Assembly (NCBI RefSeq): GCF_011393025.1
Contig: NZ_JAAOEO010000002.1
Location: 310,001 to 374,000 of the forward strand
Direction of reading: 5' to 3'
Length of the DNA: 64,000 bases
Origin: Neobacillus terrae
GTDB lineage: Bacteria; Bacillota; Bacilli; Bacillales; Cytobacillaceae
A model generated the notes under the pieces. It made no database searches. It was not told the origin of the DNA and saw only the letters and a list, made by a program, of their open reading frames with translations. Positions 26,645 through 35,411 of the stretch are shown piece after piece. The translations under genes and the position numbers were made by a program. Every line of letters begins with the position of its first letter. Position 1 is the stretch's first letter.

Positions 26645-28702
26645 ATGGAAATGAGCCAATATTTAGAAGTCTTTATTGAAGAAAGCAAAGAACATCTTCA
26701 ATCCTGCAATGAACACTTGCTGGAGCTAGAAAAAAATCCGGGGAACCTGACGATTGTGAATGAAATTTTTCGTTCCGCGCATACCCTTAAAGGAATGTCA
26801 GCAACAATGGGATATGAGGATCTTGCCAAGCTGACCCACCAAATGGAAAATGTTTTGGATGGCATTCGGCAGTCAAAGATTCCTGTTACGCCAGCTTTAT
26901 TGGATGTTGTTTTTCTGGCAGTGGATGATTTGGAAGCTATGGTCGAGTCTATATCTGAAGGCGGAGATGGAAAGCGTGACGTAACCGAAGCGGTTAGGAA
27001 ATTAACTTTGATTGAAAAAGGTGAAAGCCCCGATGAAGCGGCTGCAAAGGAAGAAATTGCATCAGCTGCCGTGGCCGAAGTCCCTTTAAAGAATACATAT
27101 GACGAGTTTGAGATTACGGTTATTCAGCAATCAATGGAGCATGGATTTTATCCTTATGAAGTAGGTGTTACTCTACGTGAGGATTGTTTACTTAAGGCGG
27201 CCCGTGTTTATATGGTGTTTGAAGCAGCTGAAAAGCTGGGTGAAGTGATAAAGGCAAACCCTCCTGTAGAACAGCTTGAGGAGGAACAATTTGATACTTC
27301 TTTTACCATAACCCTTGTTTCTAAGGAAGATAGAAGTTTAATAGAAAAGGCAATCATGAATGTTTCAGAGGTAGTAAAGGCAGAAGCTTTGAAAATTTCA
27401 TCAGATGCCCTTCGCACACCAAAAGAACAAGAGCCTAAGCAGCCAGCTAATAATGACATAAGAGAAAAAGTTCAGACACTGGATGCTCCTGCCTCTGAAA
27501 TTGAGGAACAGAGTGATAACAAGGAAACAAATCGGGTTAAACAAGGAAATTCGGCTAATAAAACGATTCGTGTAAATATTGAACGGCTTGATATATTAAT
27601 GAACCTTTTCGAAGAACTGGTAATTGATCGCGGAAGGCTAGAACAGATTTCCCGGGAATTAGACAATCCTGCTTTGAATGAAACAGTTGAAAGGATGTCA
27701 CGTATTTCGGGGGATCTGCAGAACATCATCCTCAATATGAGAATGGTACCTGTAGAAACCGTATTTAATCGTTTCCCTCGTATGGTACGCCAGCTTGCTA
27801 AGGATCTTAATAAAAAAATCGATCTTGAAATTATAGGAGCAGAGACAGAGCTCGATAGGACCGTAATTGATGAGATTGGAGATCCACTTGTACATTTACT
27901 TAGAAATGCCCTTGATCATGGGGTTGAAACGCCTGATATCCGTAAAGCAAACGGAAAAGCTGAAACGGGGACAATACGCCTAAAAGCCTTCCATAGCGGC
28001 AACCATGTCTTTATTGAAATAGAAGACAACGGGGCAGGAATCAGCCGGGATAAAGTCCTCAATAAAGCTATCAAAAATGGAATTATTAATGATAATGCAG
28101 CCAGTGCCCTGACAGATAAGCAGGTTTATGAATTGATTTTTGCTTCAGGATTTTCGACAGCTGATAAAATCTCGGATATTTCCGGGCGCGGAGTCGGTCT
28201 GGATGTTGTGAAAAATACGATCGAATCTCTTGGAGGCTCTGTAACAATAGACTCGGAGCTGGGGAAAGGTTCAATTTTTTCAATTCAGCTGCCATTAACA
28301 CTATCCATTATTTCGGTAATGCTGGTTGAAATTCAGGAAGAAAAATATGCTGTGCCTCTTTCTTCCATTATTGAAACAGCTATCGTAAGAATAGACGAGA
28401 TTTTAAATGCACATAATCAAAAGGTTATTGATTTCCGTGGCAAGGTAGTGCCTCTGCTTTTCTTGAAGGATCTTTTTGAAGTACCTTCTGTAAAAGAGAA
28501 TGATGCTTTTTATTCCGTGGTTATTGTTCGAAAAGGTGATAAAATGGCCGGTCTTGTAGTTGATTCCTTCATTGGACAGCAGGAAGTGGTTTTAAAATCC
28601 CTTGGCAATTACCTGTCAGGTGCTTTTGCTATCTCCGGGGCTACTATTCTAGGAGACGGAGAGGTAGCGCTTATTGTTGATTGCAATGCATTAATTAAAT
28701 AG
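26645..28702 (+). CDS. cheA: Chemotaxis histidine kinase CheA
   Basis: 685 residues. CheA phosphorylates CheY and CheB in response to receptors. Domains in order: P1 with phosphorylated His46 (RSAHTLKGMSATMG), P2 (about 150-255), a charged linker (about 260-300), the P3 dimerisation helix pair (LMNLFEELVIDRGRLEQ), the P4 ATPase with N box (HLLRNALDHG), G1 (VFIEIEDNGAGIS) and G2 (SGRGVGLDVV), and the C-terminal CheW-like P5 (about 550-685). RBS GGGGTGAAG lies before the ATG. Confidence 0.98.
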   Translation: MEMSQYLEVFIEESKEHLQSCNEHLLELEKNPGNLTIVNEIFRSAHTLKGMSATMGYEDLAKLTHQMENVLDGIRQSKIPVTPALLDVVFLAVDDLEAMVESISEGGDGKRDVTEAVRKLTLIEKGESPDEAAAKEEIASAAVAEVPLKNTYDEFEITVIQQSMEHGFYPYEVGVTLREDCLLKAARVYMVFEAAEKLGEVIKANPPVEQLEEEQFDTSFTITLVSKEDRSLIEKAIMNVSEVVKAEALKISSDALRTPKEQEPKQPANNDIREKVQTLDAPASEIEEQSDNKETNRVKQGNSANKTIRVNIERLDILMNLFEELVIDRGRLEQISRELDNPALNETVERMSRISGDLQNIILNMRMVPVETVFNRFPRMVRQLAKDLNKKIDLEIIGAETELDRTVIDEIGDPLVHLLRNALDHGVETPDIRKANGKAETGTIRLKAFHSGNHVFIEIEDNGAGISRDKVLNKAIKNGIINDNAASALTDKQVYELIFASGFSTADKISDISGRGVGLDVVKNTIESLGGSVTIDSELGKGSIFSIQLPLTLSIISVMLVEIQEEKYAVPLSSIIETAIVRIDEILNAHNQKVIDFRGKVVPLLFLKDLFEVPSVKENDAFYSVVIVRKGDKMAGLVVDSFIGQQEVVLKSLGNYLSGAFAISGATILGDGEVALIVDCNALIK

Positions 28703-28735
28703 GGAAGCCAATCGAAAAAACAGGGGTGAACCATT

Positions 28736-29206
28736 GTGGCAGAAGCAATAGCTTCAGAATTAAAGATTATTGTTTTTCAATTAAAGGAAAAAGAGTATGC
28801 CATACCTGTCAGCCAGGTCCGTTCCATTGAAAAAATTCAGCATATTACGAGAATTCCTGGAACTGCAGCTTTTATAAAAGGGGTTATTAACCTTCGCGGT
28901 CTTGTTACTCCCATTATTGATTTAAGAAAGAGATTTAACCTGGACGAAGAGGAATACTCCGACAGTACAAGAGTAATTATCGCGACTCTTGGAGAAATTG
29001 AAGTCGGCCTGATCGTTGATTCAGCAAATGATGTCCTTGATATTGCCTTTGATTCAATTGAACCTGCGCCGGAAATTGTGGGTGGGATTGATACTCCTTT
29101 TATAAACGGTGTTGTTAAAATCGAGAAAAGATTATTAATCTTGCTTGATTTAGCTAAAGTCCTTAATGAAAATTTGAAAGGACCGCTTAACTCGATAGAG
29201 GCGTAA
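28736..29206 (+). CDS. cheW: Chemotaxis adaptor CheW
   Basis: 156 residues, a single CheW domain that couples CheA to methyl-accepting receptors. Typical segments are QLKEKEYAIPVSQVRSIEKI, FIKGVINLRGLVTPIIDLRK and FINGVVKIEKRLLILLDL. The start is GTG 28736, preceded by GGGGTGAAC. It lies 33 bases after cheA and 10 before cheC. Confidence 0.97.
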   Translation: MAEAIASELKIIVFQLKEKEYAIPVSQVRSIEKIQHITRIPGTAAFIKGVINLRGLVTPIIDLRKRFNLDEEEYSDSTRVIIATLGEIEVGLIVDSANDVLDIAFDSIEPAPEIVGGIDTPFINGVVKIEKRLLILLDLAKVLNENLKGPLNSIEA

Positions 29207-29216
29207 AGGTTCATAT

Positions 29217-29855
29217 ATGGCATTTTTTCAGTTTTCATCGCTTCATCTTGACATCTTAAAGGAGATTGGAAACATAGGAGCAGGAAATGCTGCTACATCC
29301 CTTTCGAAGCTTTTAAATAAAAGAATTGATATGAAGGTTCCTGATGTCAAAATTGTTTCTTTTGATGAAATAGTAGAATTGGCCGGAGGGGCAGACTCTG
29401 TTGCTGCCGGGGTTTTTCTAAGAATAGAAGGTGAGGCGCCGGGGAATATGTTCTTTATCCTTCCTCTCCCTCAGGCAGAGAACTTCATCAGGCAAATGAT
29501 AGGAGAGGAGGAGTTTTCCTTTTCCAACCCTATTCCAAATGAGATGGCGTTTTCCGCACTTCAGGAGCTGGGAAATATTCTGGCAGGCTCCTATCTGTCT
29601 GCATTATCTGATTTCACTGATCTCGCACTTTACCCCTCGGTTCCAGCTCTTAGTATTGATATGGCAGGTGCCATTATTGGCTCAGGACTTATGGAGCATT
29701 CACAGGCAGGTGACTATGCGATTGTCATCGATACTTCCTTTAATGAGGATATGGGTGACACCTTAAAGGAAGTGAGAGGGCACTTCTTTTTATTACCTTT
29801 TCCGGATTCATTCAAGACCATTTTTAAAACTCTCGGAGTTAATGAAGATGAATAG
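29217..29855 (+). CDS. cheC: CheY-P phosphatase CheC
   Basis: 212 residues. CheC dephosphorylates CheY-P and, bound to CheD, forms an adaptation feedback loop used in Bacillus. Two active-site motifs are seen: [19 protein letters not shown] and [19 protein letters not shown]. Both keep the Glu and Asn of the xxxExxN pattern. The weak ribosome site AAAGG stands before the ATG, so coupling to cheW is likely. It overlaps the cheD start. Confidence 0.96.
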   Translation: MAFFQFSSLHLDILKEIGNIGAGNAATSLSKLLNKRIDMKVPDVKIVSFDEIVELAGGADSVAAGVFLRIEGEAPGNMFFILPLPQAENFIRQMIGEEEFSFSNPIPNEMAFSALQELGNILAGSYLSALSDFTDLALYPSVPALSIDMAGAIIGSGLMEHSQAGDYAIVIDTSFNEDMGDTLKEVRGHFFLLPFPDSFKTIFKTLGVNEDE

Positions 29856-30342
29856 CATCGAAGTAATCAAAGTTGGAATTGCTGACATGAGAATGGTTAA
29901 ATCGCCAAATACAATTCGCACATCCGGACTCGGCTCCTGTGTAGGCGTGGTCATCTATGATCTTTTAAAAGGGATAGCAGGCCTTGCTCACATCATGCTC
30001 CCAAACTCGGGGCTTGCCAAGGAAAATGAATTTAATCATGCGAAGTATGCTGATACCGCTATAAAACAGCTTGTCCGCCTGCTTTTGGCTGAGGGAGCGC
30101 GACCTCACTCTCTTTCCTCAAAGCTTGCAGGAGGTGCGCAAATGTTTCAATTCACATCTGGAAGCGACATGATGAGAATCGGTCCAAGAAATGTTGAAGC
30201 AGTCAAAAAAGAATTAGAAGTTCTTCATATTCCCCTCCTTGGGGAGGATGTTGGCGGGAATAGCGGACGGACCATTGAATTTGATCCTGGTACGGGTATG
30301 CTTCATATTCGAACGGTAAACAAAGGAACGCATGAAATCTAA
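29848..30342 (+). CDS. cheD: Chemoreceptor glutamine deamidase CheD
   Basis: 164 residues from ATG 29848. GGAG at 29835 is 9 bases away, whereas the ATG at 29842 would be only 3 away. CheD deamidates receptor glutamines and stimulates CheC. The catalytic Cys is in [14 protein letters not shown] and the His in [19 protein letters not shown] and [12 protein letters not shown] are further family motifs. It overlaps the end of cheC by 8 bases. It is followed by a 312-base gap before sigD. Confidence 0.96.
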   Translation: MNSIEVIKVGIADMRMVKSPNTIRTSGLGSCVGVVIYDLLKGIAGLAHIMLPNSGLAKENEFNHAKYADTAIKQLVRLLLAEGARPHSLSSKLAGGAQMFQFTSGSDMMRIGPRNVEAVKKELEVLHIPLLGEDVGGNSGRTIEFDPGTGMLHIRTVNKGTHEI

Positions 30343-30389
30343 TAGAGACTTATGGCTGTATGAAAGCTCATGGTTGATTTTTACTAGAT

Positions 30390-30535
30390 TAATAGGAGCA
30401 CTAGGAGAGAGACTCAAGCGGGAAAAGCAGGATAAGGGAGCCCCGGAGCGAATACCGCCGAGGAGGCAAAAGATAACGTCAGTGGCCTGTTCAGCCCTGA
30501 CAAGCGCTGGAGTGTCTTGAGCTTTAAACATAGGT
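30390..30535. repeat. Degenerate R2-type repeat in the cheD-sigD gap
   Basis: The 312-base gap between cheD and sigD holds GAGACTCAAGCGGGAAAAGC, then GGAGCCCCGGAGCG, then CGCCGAGGAGGC and GCGCTGGAGTG. This succession matches, with changes, the R2 repeat copies at 43838 and 61504 and the repeat I recall from other Bacillaceae (GAGACTCCTGCGGGA, GAGACCCCGC, GCCGAGGAGGC). A 62-codon open frame over it shows no protein features and is not called. Outer arms CTCAAG (30414) and CTTGAG (30515) are complementary. Confidence 0.5.
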
Positions 30536-30602
30536 ATACTTCAAAAAGAAGGCAAGGGCTAAAACCGGTAAAAAGGGCCTGTTTATATAACTGGAAAAGG
30601 TT

Positions 30603-30620
30603 TGGTACAATGGCTGTACC
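30603..30620 (+). promoter_or_regulatory. Possible extended -10 promoter upstream of sigD, inside a small palindrome
   Basis: TGGTACAAT (30603-30611) fits an extended -10 box (TGnTAtAaT). No good -35 is present (TTATAT at 30583-30588). The box overlaps the inverted repeat GGTACA/TGTACC at 30604-30609 and 30615-30620. B. subtilis has a sigD-proximal promoter within the operon, so a local promoter here is plausible but unproven. Confidence 0.35.
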
Positions 30621-30654
30621 TGCCATATCGCCCGTAGGGAATAGGAGGAGTAAA

Positions 30655-31422
30655 ATGGTACATATTTCTGCATCAGAAGAAAAAGCATACTGGGATAAGT
30701 GGAATAGCACACGTGATGCGGACGCAGGAAACTTTCTCGTAAAAAAATATTTGCCTCTCGTCTCTTACCATGTCCAGCGGATATCTACAGGCTTGCCAAA
30801 AAATGTTTCCAGGGAGGACTTAAATAGCCTGGGTTTAATGGGGCTATACGACGCACTGGAAAAATTCGATTCTTCACGGGATTTAAAATTTGATACTTAT
30901 TCATCTTTTAGAATCCGCGGTGCGATTATTGATGGGTTAAGAAAAGAAGATTGGCTGCCGAGGACGACCAGAGACAAAGCTAAAAAGATAGAGGCCGCTA
31001 TTGAAAGGCTTGAACAGCGCCATCTTGGAAAAGTGTCTGCTTCGGCCATTGCCAAGGAGCTTGGGATGGATGAGGATGAGGTTTATTCCACTATGGCTGA
31101 GCATTTCTTTGCCAATATATTATCAATAGATGAACAGCCTTCTGACCAGGATGATAAAGAAGGGGCTTCCTTTCTTCTGAAGGACGATAAAACAGAACTT
31201 CCTGAGGACAAGCTTCTTAAAGAGGAAATGTATAAAAATTTAGCAAACCATATTGAAAGTTTAAGTGAAAAAGAGCAATTAATTATCAGTTTATTCTATA
31301 ATGAAGAGCTGACTTTTACAGAAATTGGACATGTCATGAATTTATCCACATCTCGAATCTCACAAATTCATTCGAAAGCTCTTTTTAAATTAAGGGAATC
31401 ACTTGGTAAAATAATATTCTAG
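30655..31422 (+). CDS. sigD: RNA polymerase sigma factor SigD (sigma-28 type)
   Basis: 255 residues from ATG 30655 (MVHISASEEKAYWDKW), preceded by AGGAGGAG. B. subtilis SigD has 254. An open frame running 46 codons further upstream is not used. SigD drives filament, autolysin and chemoreceptor genes and is held by FlgM until hooks are complete. Region 2 (FVKKYLPLVSYHV-like FLVKKYLPLVSYHVQRI, then FDTYSSFRIRGAIIDGLR), region 3 and region 4 (LTFTEIGHVMNLSTSRISQI) are intact. Confidence 0.97.
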   Translation: MVHISASEEKAYWDKWNSTRDADAGNFLVKKYLPLVSYHVQRISTGLPKNVSREDLNSLGLMGLYDALEKFDSSRDLKFDTYSSFRIRGAIIDGLRKEDWLPRTTRDKAKKIEAAIERLEQRHLGKVSASAIAKELGMDEDEVYSTMAEHFFANILSIDEQPSDQDDKEGASFLLKDDKTELPEDKLLKEEMYKNLANHIESLSEKEQLIISLFYNEELTFTEIGHVMNLSTSRISQIHSKALFKLRESLGKIIF

Positions 31423-31484
31423 CAGATTCGGCTCGGTAGTTCATTAAGATAATAGAACAGCGGGTCTTTCCTTTTCTTAAAAAT

Positions 31485-31555
31485 TACGTTCTTAACTTTT
31501 AAAGCACCGGCGCCAGAAATGGAGTGCTTGCGCTTTTCTAATGGTTAAGAACGTA
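31485..31555. repeat. 71-bp element with perfect 12-bp terminal inverted repeats
   Basis: TACGTTCTTAAC (31485-31496) and GTTAAGAACGTA (31544-31555) are exact inverted copies enclosing 47 bases. The inside contains GGAGTGCTTGCGCTTTTCTA, the end of the R1 repeat. It lies between sigD and the 105-residue gene and could fold into a long stem. It may be a tiny miniature mobile repeat or a hairpin in the operon transcript. Confidence 0.6.
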
Positions 31556-31572
31556 TAAAGTTTTACCTTTTA

Positions 31573-31780
31573 AATTGTCTAGCTCCAGCGCCCAGCGCCT
31601 AGTGTCCATCCCGCTTCTCCCTACGATAAGTCAGGGCACATGTGCTCCTGCGCCATAGCGTATTCGAGGATGTCGATGTTCAGCTCGTCGCAAAGCTGCT
31701 TGATGTTAATTCAGAGAAGCATTTCACGGTGTTATTCAGGTAGTCGCTTCGCTGAACGGGCGCTTGCGCTTTTCTAAGGG
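31573..31780 (-). repeat. R1 repeat copy A, reverse orientation
   Basis: It starts TTGTCTAGCTCCAGCGCCCA and ends GCGCTTGCGCTTTTCTA, a type of intergenic repeat I recall widely in Bacillaceae. Bases 31617-31760 are the reverse complement of 34734-34877 with two mismatches (at CTTGATGTtAATT and CTTCGcTGAAC). With the 71-bp element, it fills the 368-base gap between sigD and the next gene. No gene is seen in the gap. Confidence 0.85.
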
Positions 31781-31790
31781 AAGTGAGTGA

Positions 31791-32108
31791 ATGAGCCTTA
31801 AGGCTGTTGAAATGCAGATTGCACTGCCAAGGACTCATGAAGCCGGAAAGCTTCAGGAGCAGCTTCAGCAAAGAGGACAAGTTTCAAATCATCATGCTGC
31901 TGCGGAACTCGGAAAGGAAGCGGAGAAAAGCAGGAGCACTGTTATGAAACAGGAACAGAAAGAACGGGTCCAATTAAACTCTGGAAACAGCAGCTCCGAC
32001 CAGCAAAACGGAAAGCAGAAAAGCAAAAAGCAGCAAAATTCGTCTCTAGATGAAAGCGGGAAGGAAAAGCACCCGTATAAGGGAACCATCATTGATTATA
32101 GCGGATAG
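31791..32108 (+). CDS. Uncharacterised 105-residue protein of the fla/che operon
   Basis: 105 residues, start ATG with GGGAAGTGAG upstream. The N-terminal 40 residues (SLKAVEMQIALPRTHEAGKL) look folded and, from memory, recur in proteins encoded between sigD and swrB in other Bacillaceae and Paenibacilli. The remainder is highly charged and rich in K, E, Q and S, likely disordered or helical. The C-terminus ends PYKGTIIDYSG. There is no signal peptide or membrane helix. I know of no function. The swrB start follows 9 bases later, so both are probably expressed together. A role in motility is inferred from position only. Confidence 0.8.
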   Translation: MSLKAVEMQIALPRTHEAGKLQEQLQQRGQVSNHHAAAELGKEAEKSRSTVMKQEQKERVQLNSGNSSSDQQNGKQKSKKQQNSSLDESGKEKHPYKGTIIDYSG

Positions 32109-32117
32109 AGGGGTAAA

Positions 32118-32750
32118 ATGAGTACTTTTCTTTTAGTGGTCAGCTTTTTATTAAATGCTTTAACCATTTATGCAATCATTGTTTTGTATACAAGGCAAAA
32201 CAGGCTGGCTGATCTTGATAAAAAGCAGGAAAGAATAATAAAGGATATGGAAGACCTGATTTCTTCGTATCTATTTGAAATGAAAGAAGAAAATGAGAAA
32301 TTTCTTCACAGGTTTGAAAATATAAATGGCGAGGCACCAGAAAATTCTGCGACATCTAAAAAAACAGCAGCCCAGGCACCTCCTCTTGTGAAAAACCTGC
32401 CAGAGAAGGAAAGCGAATCTCCAATCAAAATGACTGGGCCTTCAACATCCCGCTTGCTTGCGGCAAAGGCATACCAAACCAATCGTATTCCTTTAGAGAA
32501 ACCGGAGGCTGAAGAACCATTTGAAAGCTTCTATTCAGAGGAAACCAATAAAACTGTTAGCAAAGAAAGTTTATCTGGAGAAAAAGACAGAGAAGAATTA
32601 ATTAAAGTGCCTCCAAAAGAGGAAACACTTGCAGAACAGATTATAAATCTTCAAAAACAGGGCAAAAGTATGGAGCAAATTGCCCGTCAGCTTAAGCGGG
32701 GCAAGACAGAAATTGAGCTTATCCTTAAATTTCAACAAAATAAACAGTAA
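32118..32750 (+). CDS. swrB: SwrB (YlxL)-like motility protein
   Basis: 210 residues (about 167 in B. subtilis). SwrB activates the flagellar type III export apparatus by promoting FliG/FliP assembly, and is needed for swarming. A single N-terminal membrane helix (LLVVSFLLNALTIYAIIVL, about residues 4-23) precedes a coiled coil (about 30-70). A variable acidic linker follows. The C-terminal segment is IINLQKQGKSMEQIARQLKR with TEIELILKFQ, the conserved helix-turn-helix-like end of this family. It closes the fla/che operon. A promoter for rpsB follows at once. Confidence 0.88.
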   Translation: MSTFLLVVSFLLNALTIYAIIVLYTRQNRLADLDKKQERIIKDMEDLISSYLFEMKEENEKFLHRFENINGEAPENSATSKKTAAQAPPLVKNLPEKESESPIKMTGPSTSRLLAAKAYQTNRIPLEKPEAEEPFESFYSEETNKTVSKESLSGEKDREELIKVPPKEETLAEQIINLQKQGKSMEQIARQLKRGKTEIELILKFQQNKQ

Positions 32751-32754
32751 TAAC

Positions 32755-32783
32755 TTGATTGTGTAACCGACATGTGCTATATT
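32755..32783 (+). promoter_or_regulatory. Sigma-A promoter of rpsB
   Basis: TTGATT (32755-32760), a 17-base spacer, then TATATT (32778-32783). It begins 5 bases after the swrB stop and gives rpsB a transcript independent of the fla/che operon, with a leader of roughly 110 bases. Confidence 0.75.
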
Positions 32784-32817
32784 ATGTCATGGTGTTAATA
32801 CACACGCTTATGGATTT

Positions 32818-32851
32818 AAACAGATGGTGCTGTCTAGAACAGTTTCTGTTT
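32818..32851 (+). promoter_or_regulatory. Stem-loop in the rpsB leader
   Basis: AAACAG (32818-32823) pairs with CTGTTT (32846-32851), and inside it CTGT (32830-32833) pairs with ACAG (32839-32842). Leaders of rpsB in many bacteria bind S2 for feedback control. Whether this one does is inference. Confidence 0.4.
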
Positions 32852-32878
32852 GAAAATGAAATGGGCGGAGGAAACTAA

Positions 32879-33610
<732 letters not shown>

Positions 33611-33622
33611 TAGTTAGGACAT

Positions 33623-33662
33623 AAAAAGGTGATAAGAGGGAGACCCTTTATCACCTTTTTTT
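33623..33662 (+). terminator. Terminator between rpsB and tsf
   Basis: AAAAAGGTGATAA (33623-33635) pairs with TTATCACCTTTTT (33648-33660), extended inward by AGGG/CCCT, followed by further T. It may be a partial terminator, lowering tsf relative to rpsB, unless tsf has its own promoter. Confidence 0.9.
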
Positions 33663-33693
33663 AAAGTAAATGCAGAGTAAACTTGTTTTTATG

Positions 33694-33712
33694 CTTAACA
33701 GTGGCTGTTAAG
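33694..33712. promoter_or_regulatory. Palindrome upstream of tsf
   Basis: CTTAACAG-TGG-CTGTTAAG is a perfect 8-bp inverted repeat with a 3-base centre, immediately before TACAAT (33715-33720), a possible -10 box. No convincing -35 is present. It could be an operator or a 5' hairpin. Confidence 0.35.
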
Positions 33713-33751
33713 GCTACAATAGTACATAGTAAATAAAGGAGGAAATATATT

Positions 33752-34636
33752 ATGGCAATTACTGCACAAATGGTAAAAGAATTGCGCGAAAAAACCGGCG
33801 CAGGTATGATGGATTGTAAAAAAGCTTTAACAGAAACTGATGGTGATATGGAAAAAGCAATCGACTTCCTTCGTGAAAAAGGTATTGCTTCAGCTGCTAA
33901 AAAAGCTGGCCGTATCGCTGCAGAAGGTCTAACTTCTGTTATGGCTGAAGGAAATGAAGCTGTTATTCTTGAAGTAAACTCTGAAACTGACTTTGTTGCA
34001 AAAAACACAGCGTTCCAAGACCTTGTAAAAGAATTGGCAGCACACCTTCTTGCTAAAAAGCCTGCAAATGTAGAAGAAGCTTTAACTCAAACTATGGATA
34101 ACGGTTCAACTGTTAACGACTATATCAATGCTTCTATCGCTAAAATTGGTGAAAAGCTTACTCTTCGTCGTTTTGTAATCGTATCAAAAACTGATAACGA
34201 TGCTTTTGGCGCTTATATTCACATGGGCGGACGCATCTCTGTATTGTCTGTTCTTGAAGGAACAACTGATTCAGATGCAGCGAAAGATGTATCTATGCAC
34301 ATTGCTGCTTTAAAACCTAAGTATGTTTCACGTGACCAAGTTTCACAGGAAGAAGTGGAGCATGAACGCGAAGTACTTACTCAACAGGCTCTTAACGAAG
34401 GCAAGCCAGAAAAGATCGTAGCTAAAATGGTAGAAGGCCGTCTTGGCAAATACTTTGAAGATGTATGTGTCCTTGACCAAACATTTGTTAAGAACCCAGA
34501 TCAAAAAGTTGGCCAGTTTGTAGAATCAAAAGGTGCTACAATCCGCGAATTTATCCGTTATGAAGTAGGCGAAGGTATTGAAAAGCGTGAAGACAACTTT
34601 GCTGAAGAAGTAATGAACCAAGTAAACAAAAAATAA
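33752..34636 (+). CDS. tsf: Translation elongation factor Ts
   Basis: 294 residues. EF-Ts exchanges GDP for GTP on EF-Tu. The N-terminal domain has [18 protein letters not shown] and the core has the TDFVAKN signature ([16 protein letters not shown]), both typical. RBS AAAGGAGGAA lies before the ATG. It is followed by a terminator and 770 bases of repeats. Confidence 0.99.
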   Translation: MAITAQMVKELREKTGAGMMDCKKALTETDGDMEKAIDFLREKGIASAAKKAGRIAAEGLTSVMAEGNEAVILEVNSETDFVAKNTAFQDLVKELAAHLLAKKPANVEEALTQTMDNGSTVNDYINASIAKIGEKLTLRRFVIVSKTDNDAFGAYIHMGGRISVLSVLEGTTDSDAAKDVSMHIAALKPKYVSRDQVSQEEVEHEREVLTQQALNEGKPEKIVAKMVEGRLGKYFEDVCVLDQTFVKNPDQKVGQFVESKGATIREFIRYEVGEGIEKREDNFAEEVMNQVNKK

Positions 34637-34687
34637 TTTTTCCTGGCATATTCATTCCATCAGGAATATGCAAAATAGACTTATTGT

Positions 34688-34716
34688 ATAGGGGACACTT
34701 TGTGTTCCCTATTTTT
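34688..34716 (+). terminator. Terminator after tsf
   Basis: ATAGGGGACAC (34688-34698) pairs with GTGTTCCCTAT (34702-34712), 11 pairs with one wobble, followed by TTTTT. A weaker hairpin (GCATATTC/GAATATGC) precedes it at 34653-34672. Confidence 0.9.
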
Positions 34717-34719
34717 AAA

Positions 34720-34992
34720 GAAATGTGAAAGCACCCGTTCAACGAAGCGACTACCTGAATAACACCGTGAAATGCTTCTCTGAATTGACATCAAGCAGCT
34801 TTGCGACGAGCTGAACATCGACATCCTCGAATACGCTATGGCGCAGGAGCACATGTGCCCTGACTTATCGTAGGGAGGAGTGGGATGAACACTAGCTGCA
34901 CCAAGTATCACCTGCGGTCATACTTGATGCAAGATATTCAAAGAAGCTTTTCAAGGTTGAAAACTCGCTGGGGGCTGGAACTGGACAATTAA
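34720..34992 (+). repeat. R1 repeat copy B, full length
   Basis: It begins AAATGTGAAAGCACCCGTTC and ends CTGGGGGCTGGAACTGGACAA. Its core 34734-34877 is the inverted partner of 31617-31760. Its right half (CACCAAGTATCACCTGCGG, AAGAAGCTTTTCAA) matches the copy at 21254-21392, and the reverse copy at 38748-38948 matches it along most of its length. It occupies part of the 775-base tsf-pyrH gap, in which no gene is seen. Confidence 0.85.
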
Positions 34993-35065
34993 AGAAAACT
35001 CGGTGATTGCCGAGCCTATAGGCGAAGGCAGAGCCGTAGTTGCACTTATCATGCTAAAAACGGCA

Positions 35066-35218
35066 CATCCTCGAAAAAGCTATGCTTTTTCTTCGTGCGA
35101 GGCAAAGCTGACGAAGCTTTCCTTGTCCTGTGCCTTACGCCTTACTAGGACATCCTCGGAAAAGCTAGTGCTTTTCCTTCGTGCGAAGATTTTGCTGACG
35201 AAGCCTTCCTTGTCCTGT
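35066..35218. repeat. R3 repeat, two tandem units, upstream of pyrH
   Basis: Unit 1 (35066-35131) starts CATCCTCGAAAAAGC and ends CCTTGTCCTGT. Unit 2 (35151-35218) starts CATCCTCGGAAAAGC and ends CCTTGTCCTGTCC. Each carries a small hairpin (GAAAAAGC-TAT-GCTTTTTC in unit 1, GGAAAAGC-TAGT-GCTTTTCC in unit 2) followed by TTCGTGCGA. The period is 85 bases. A 76-codon open frame across it is an accident of the repeat. Confidence 0.75.
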
Positions 35219-35261
35219 CCGTCGTGCATTTAGAATTTTTATATAAAAATTCTGATTAGCG

Positions 35262-35330
35262 ATAGAAATGCGGAAGCCTCCCGTTTAGGGAAGCAATTAC
35301 CTGAATAACATCGTTAAAAGTTCGAAATTC
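35262..35330 (+). repeat. R1 repeat end fragment before pyrH
   Basis: AATGCGGAAGCCTCCCGTTTAG with TACCTGAATAACATCGTTAAA matches the left part of copy B (AATGTGAAAGCACCCGTTC and TACCTGAATAACACCGTGAAA). It is truncated after that. It is the fourth repeat piece in the 775-base gap between tsf and pyrH. Confidence 0.65.
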
Positions 35331-35411
35331 GGAGGTGCTCTCCGTAAAACAGCTAAGAATCCTGGGATGTTCAGGGTCTCAAAAATACAAAAAATACATA
35401 TGGAGGTTCCT

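Noticed and set aside
30332..30520. 62-codon frame overlapping the end of cheD
   Set aside because: It lies over a degenerate repeat, has no ribosome site, and shows no protein-like pattern.
30400..30525. Glycine-riboswitch-like words (AGAGAGACTC, CCGCCGAGGAGGCAAA) upstream of sigD
   Set aside because: The second half of the aptamer (CTCTCAGG and the partner strand) is missing, and the segment aligns better with the R2 repeat.
35003..35233. 76-codon frame upstream of pyrH
   Set aside because: It is generated by the tandem R3 repeats. The translated sequence is itself a repeat product and there is no start site.
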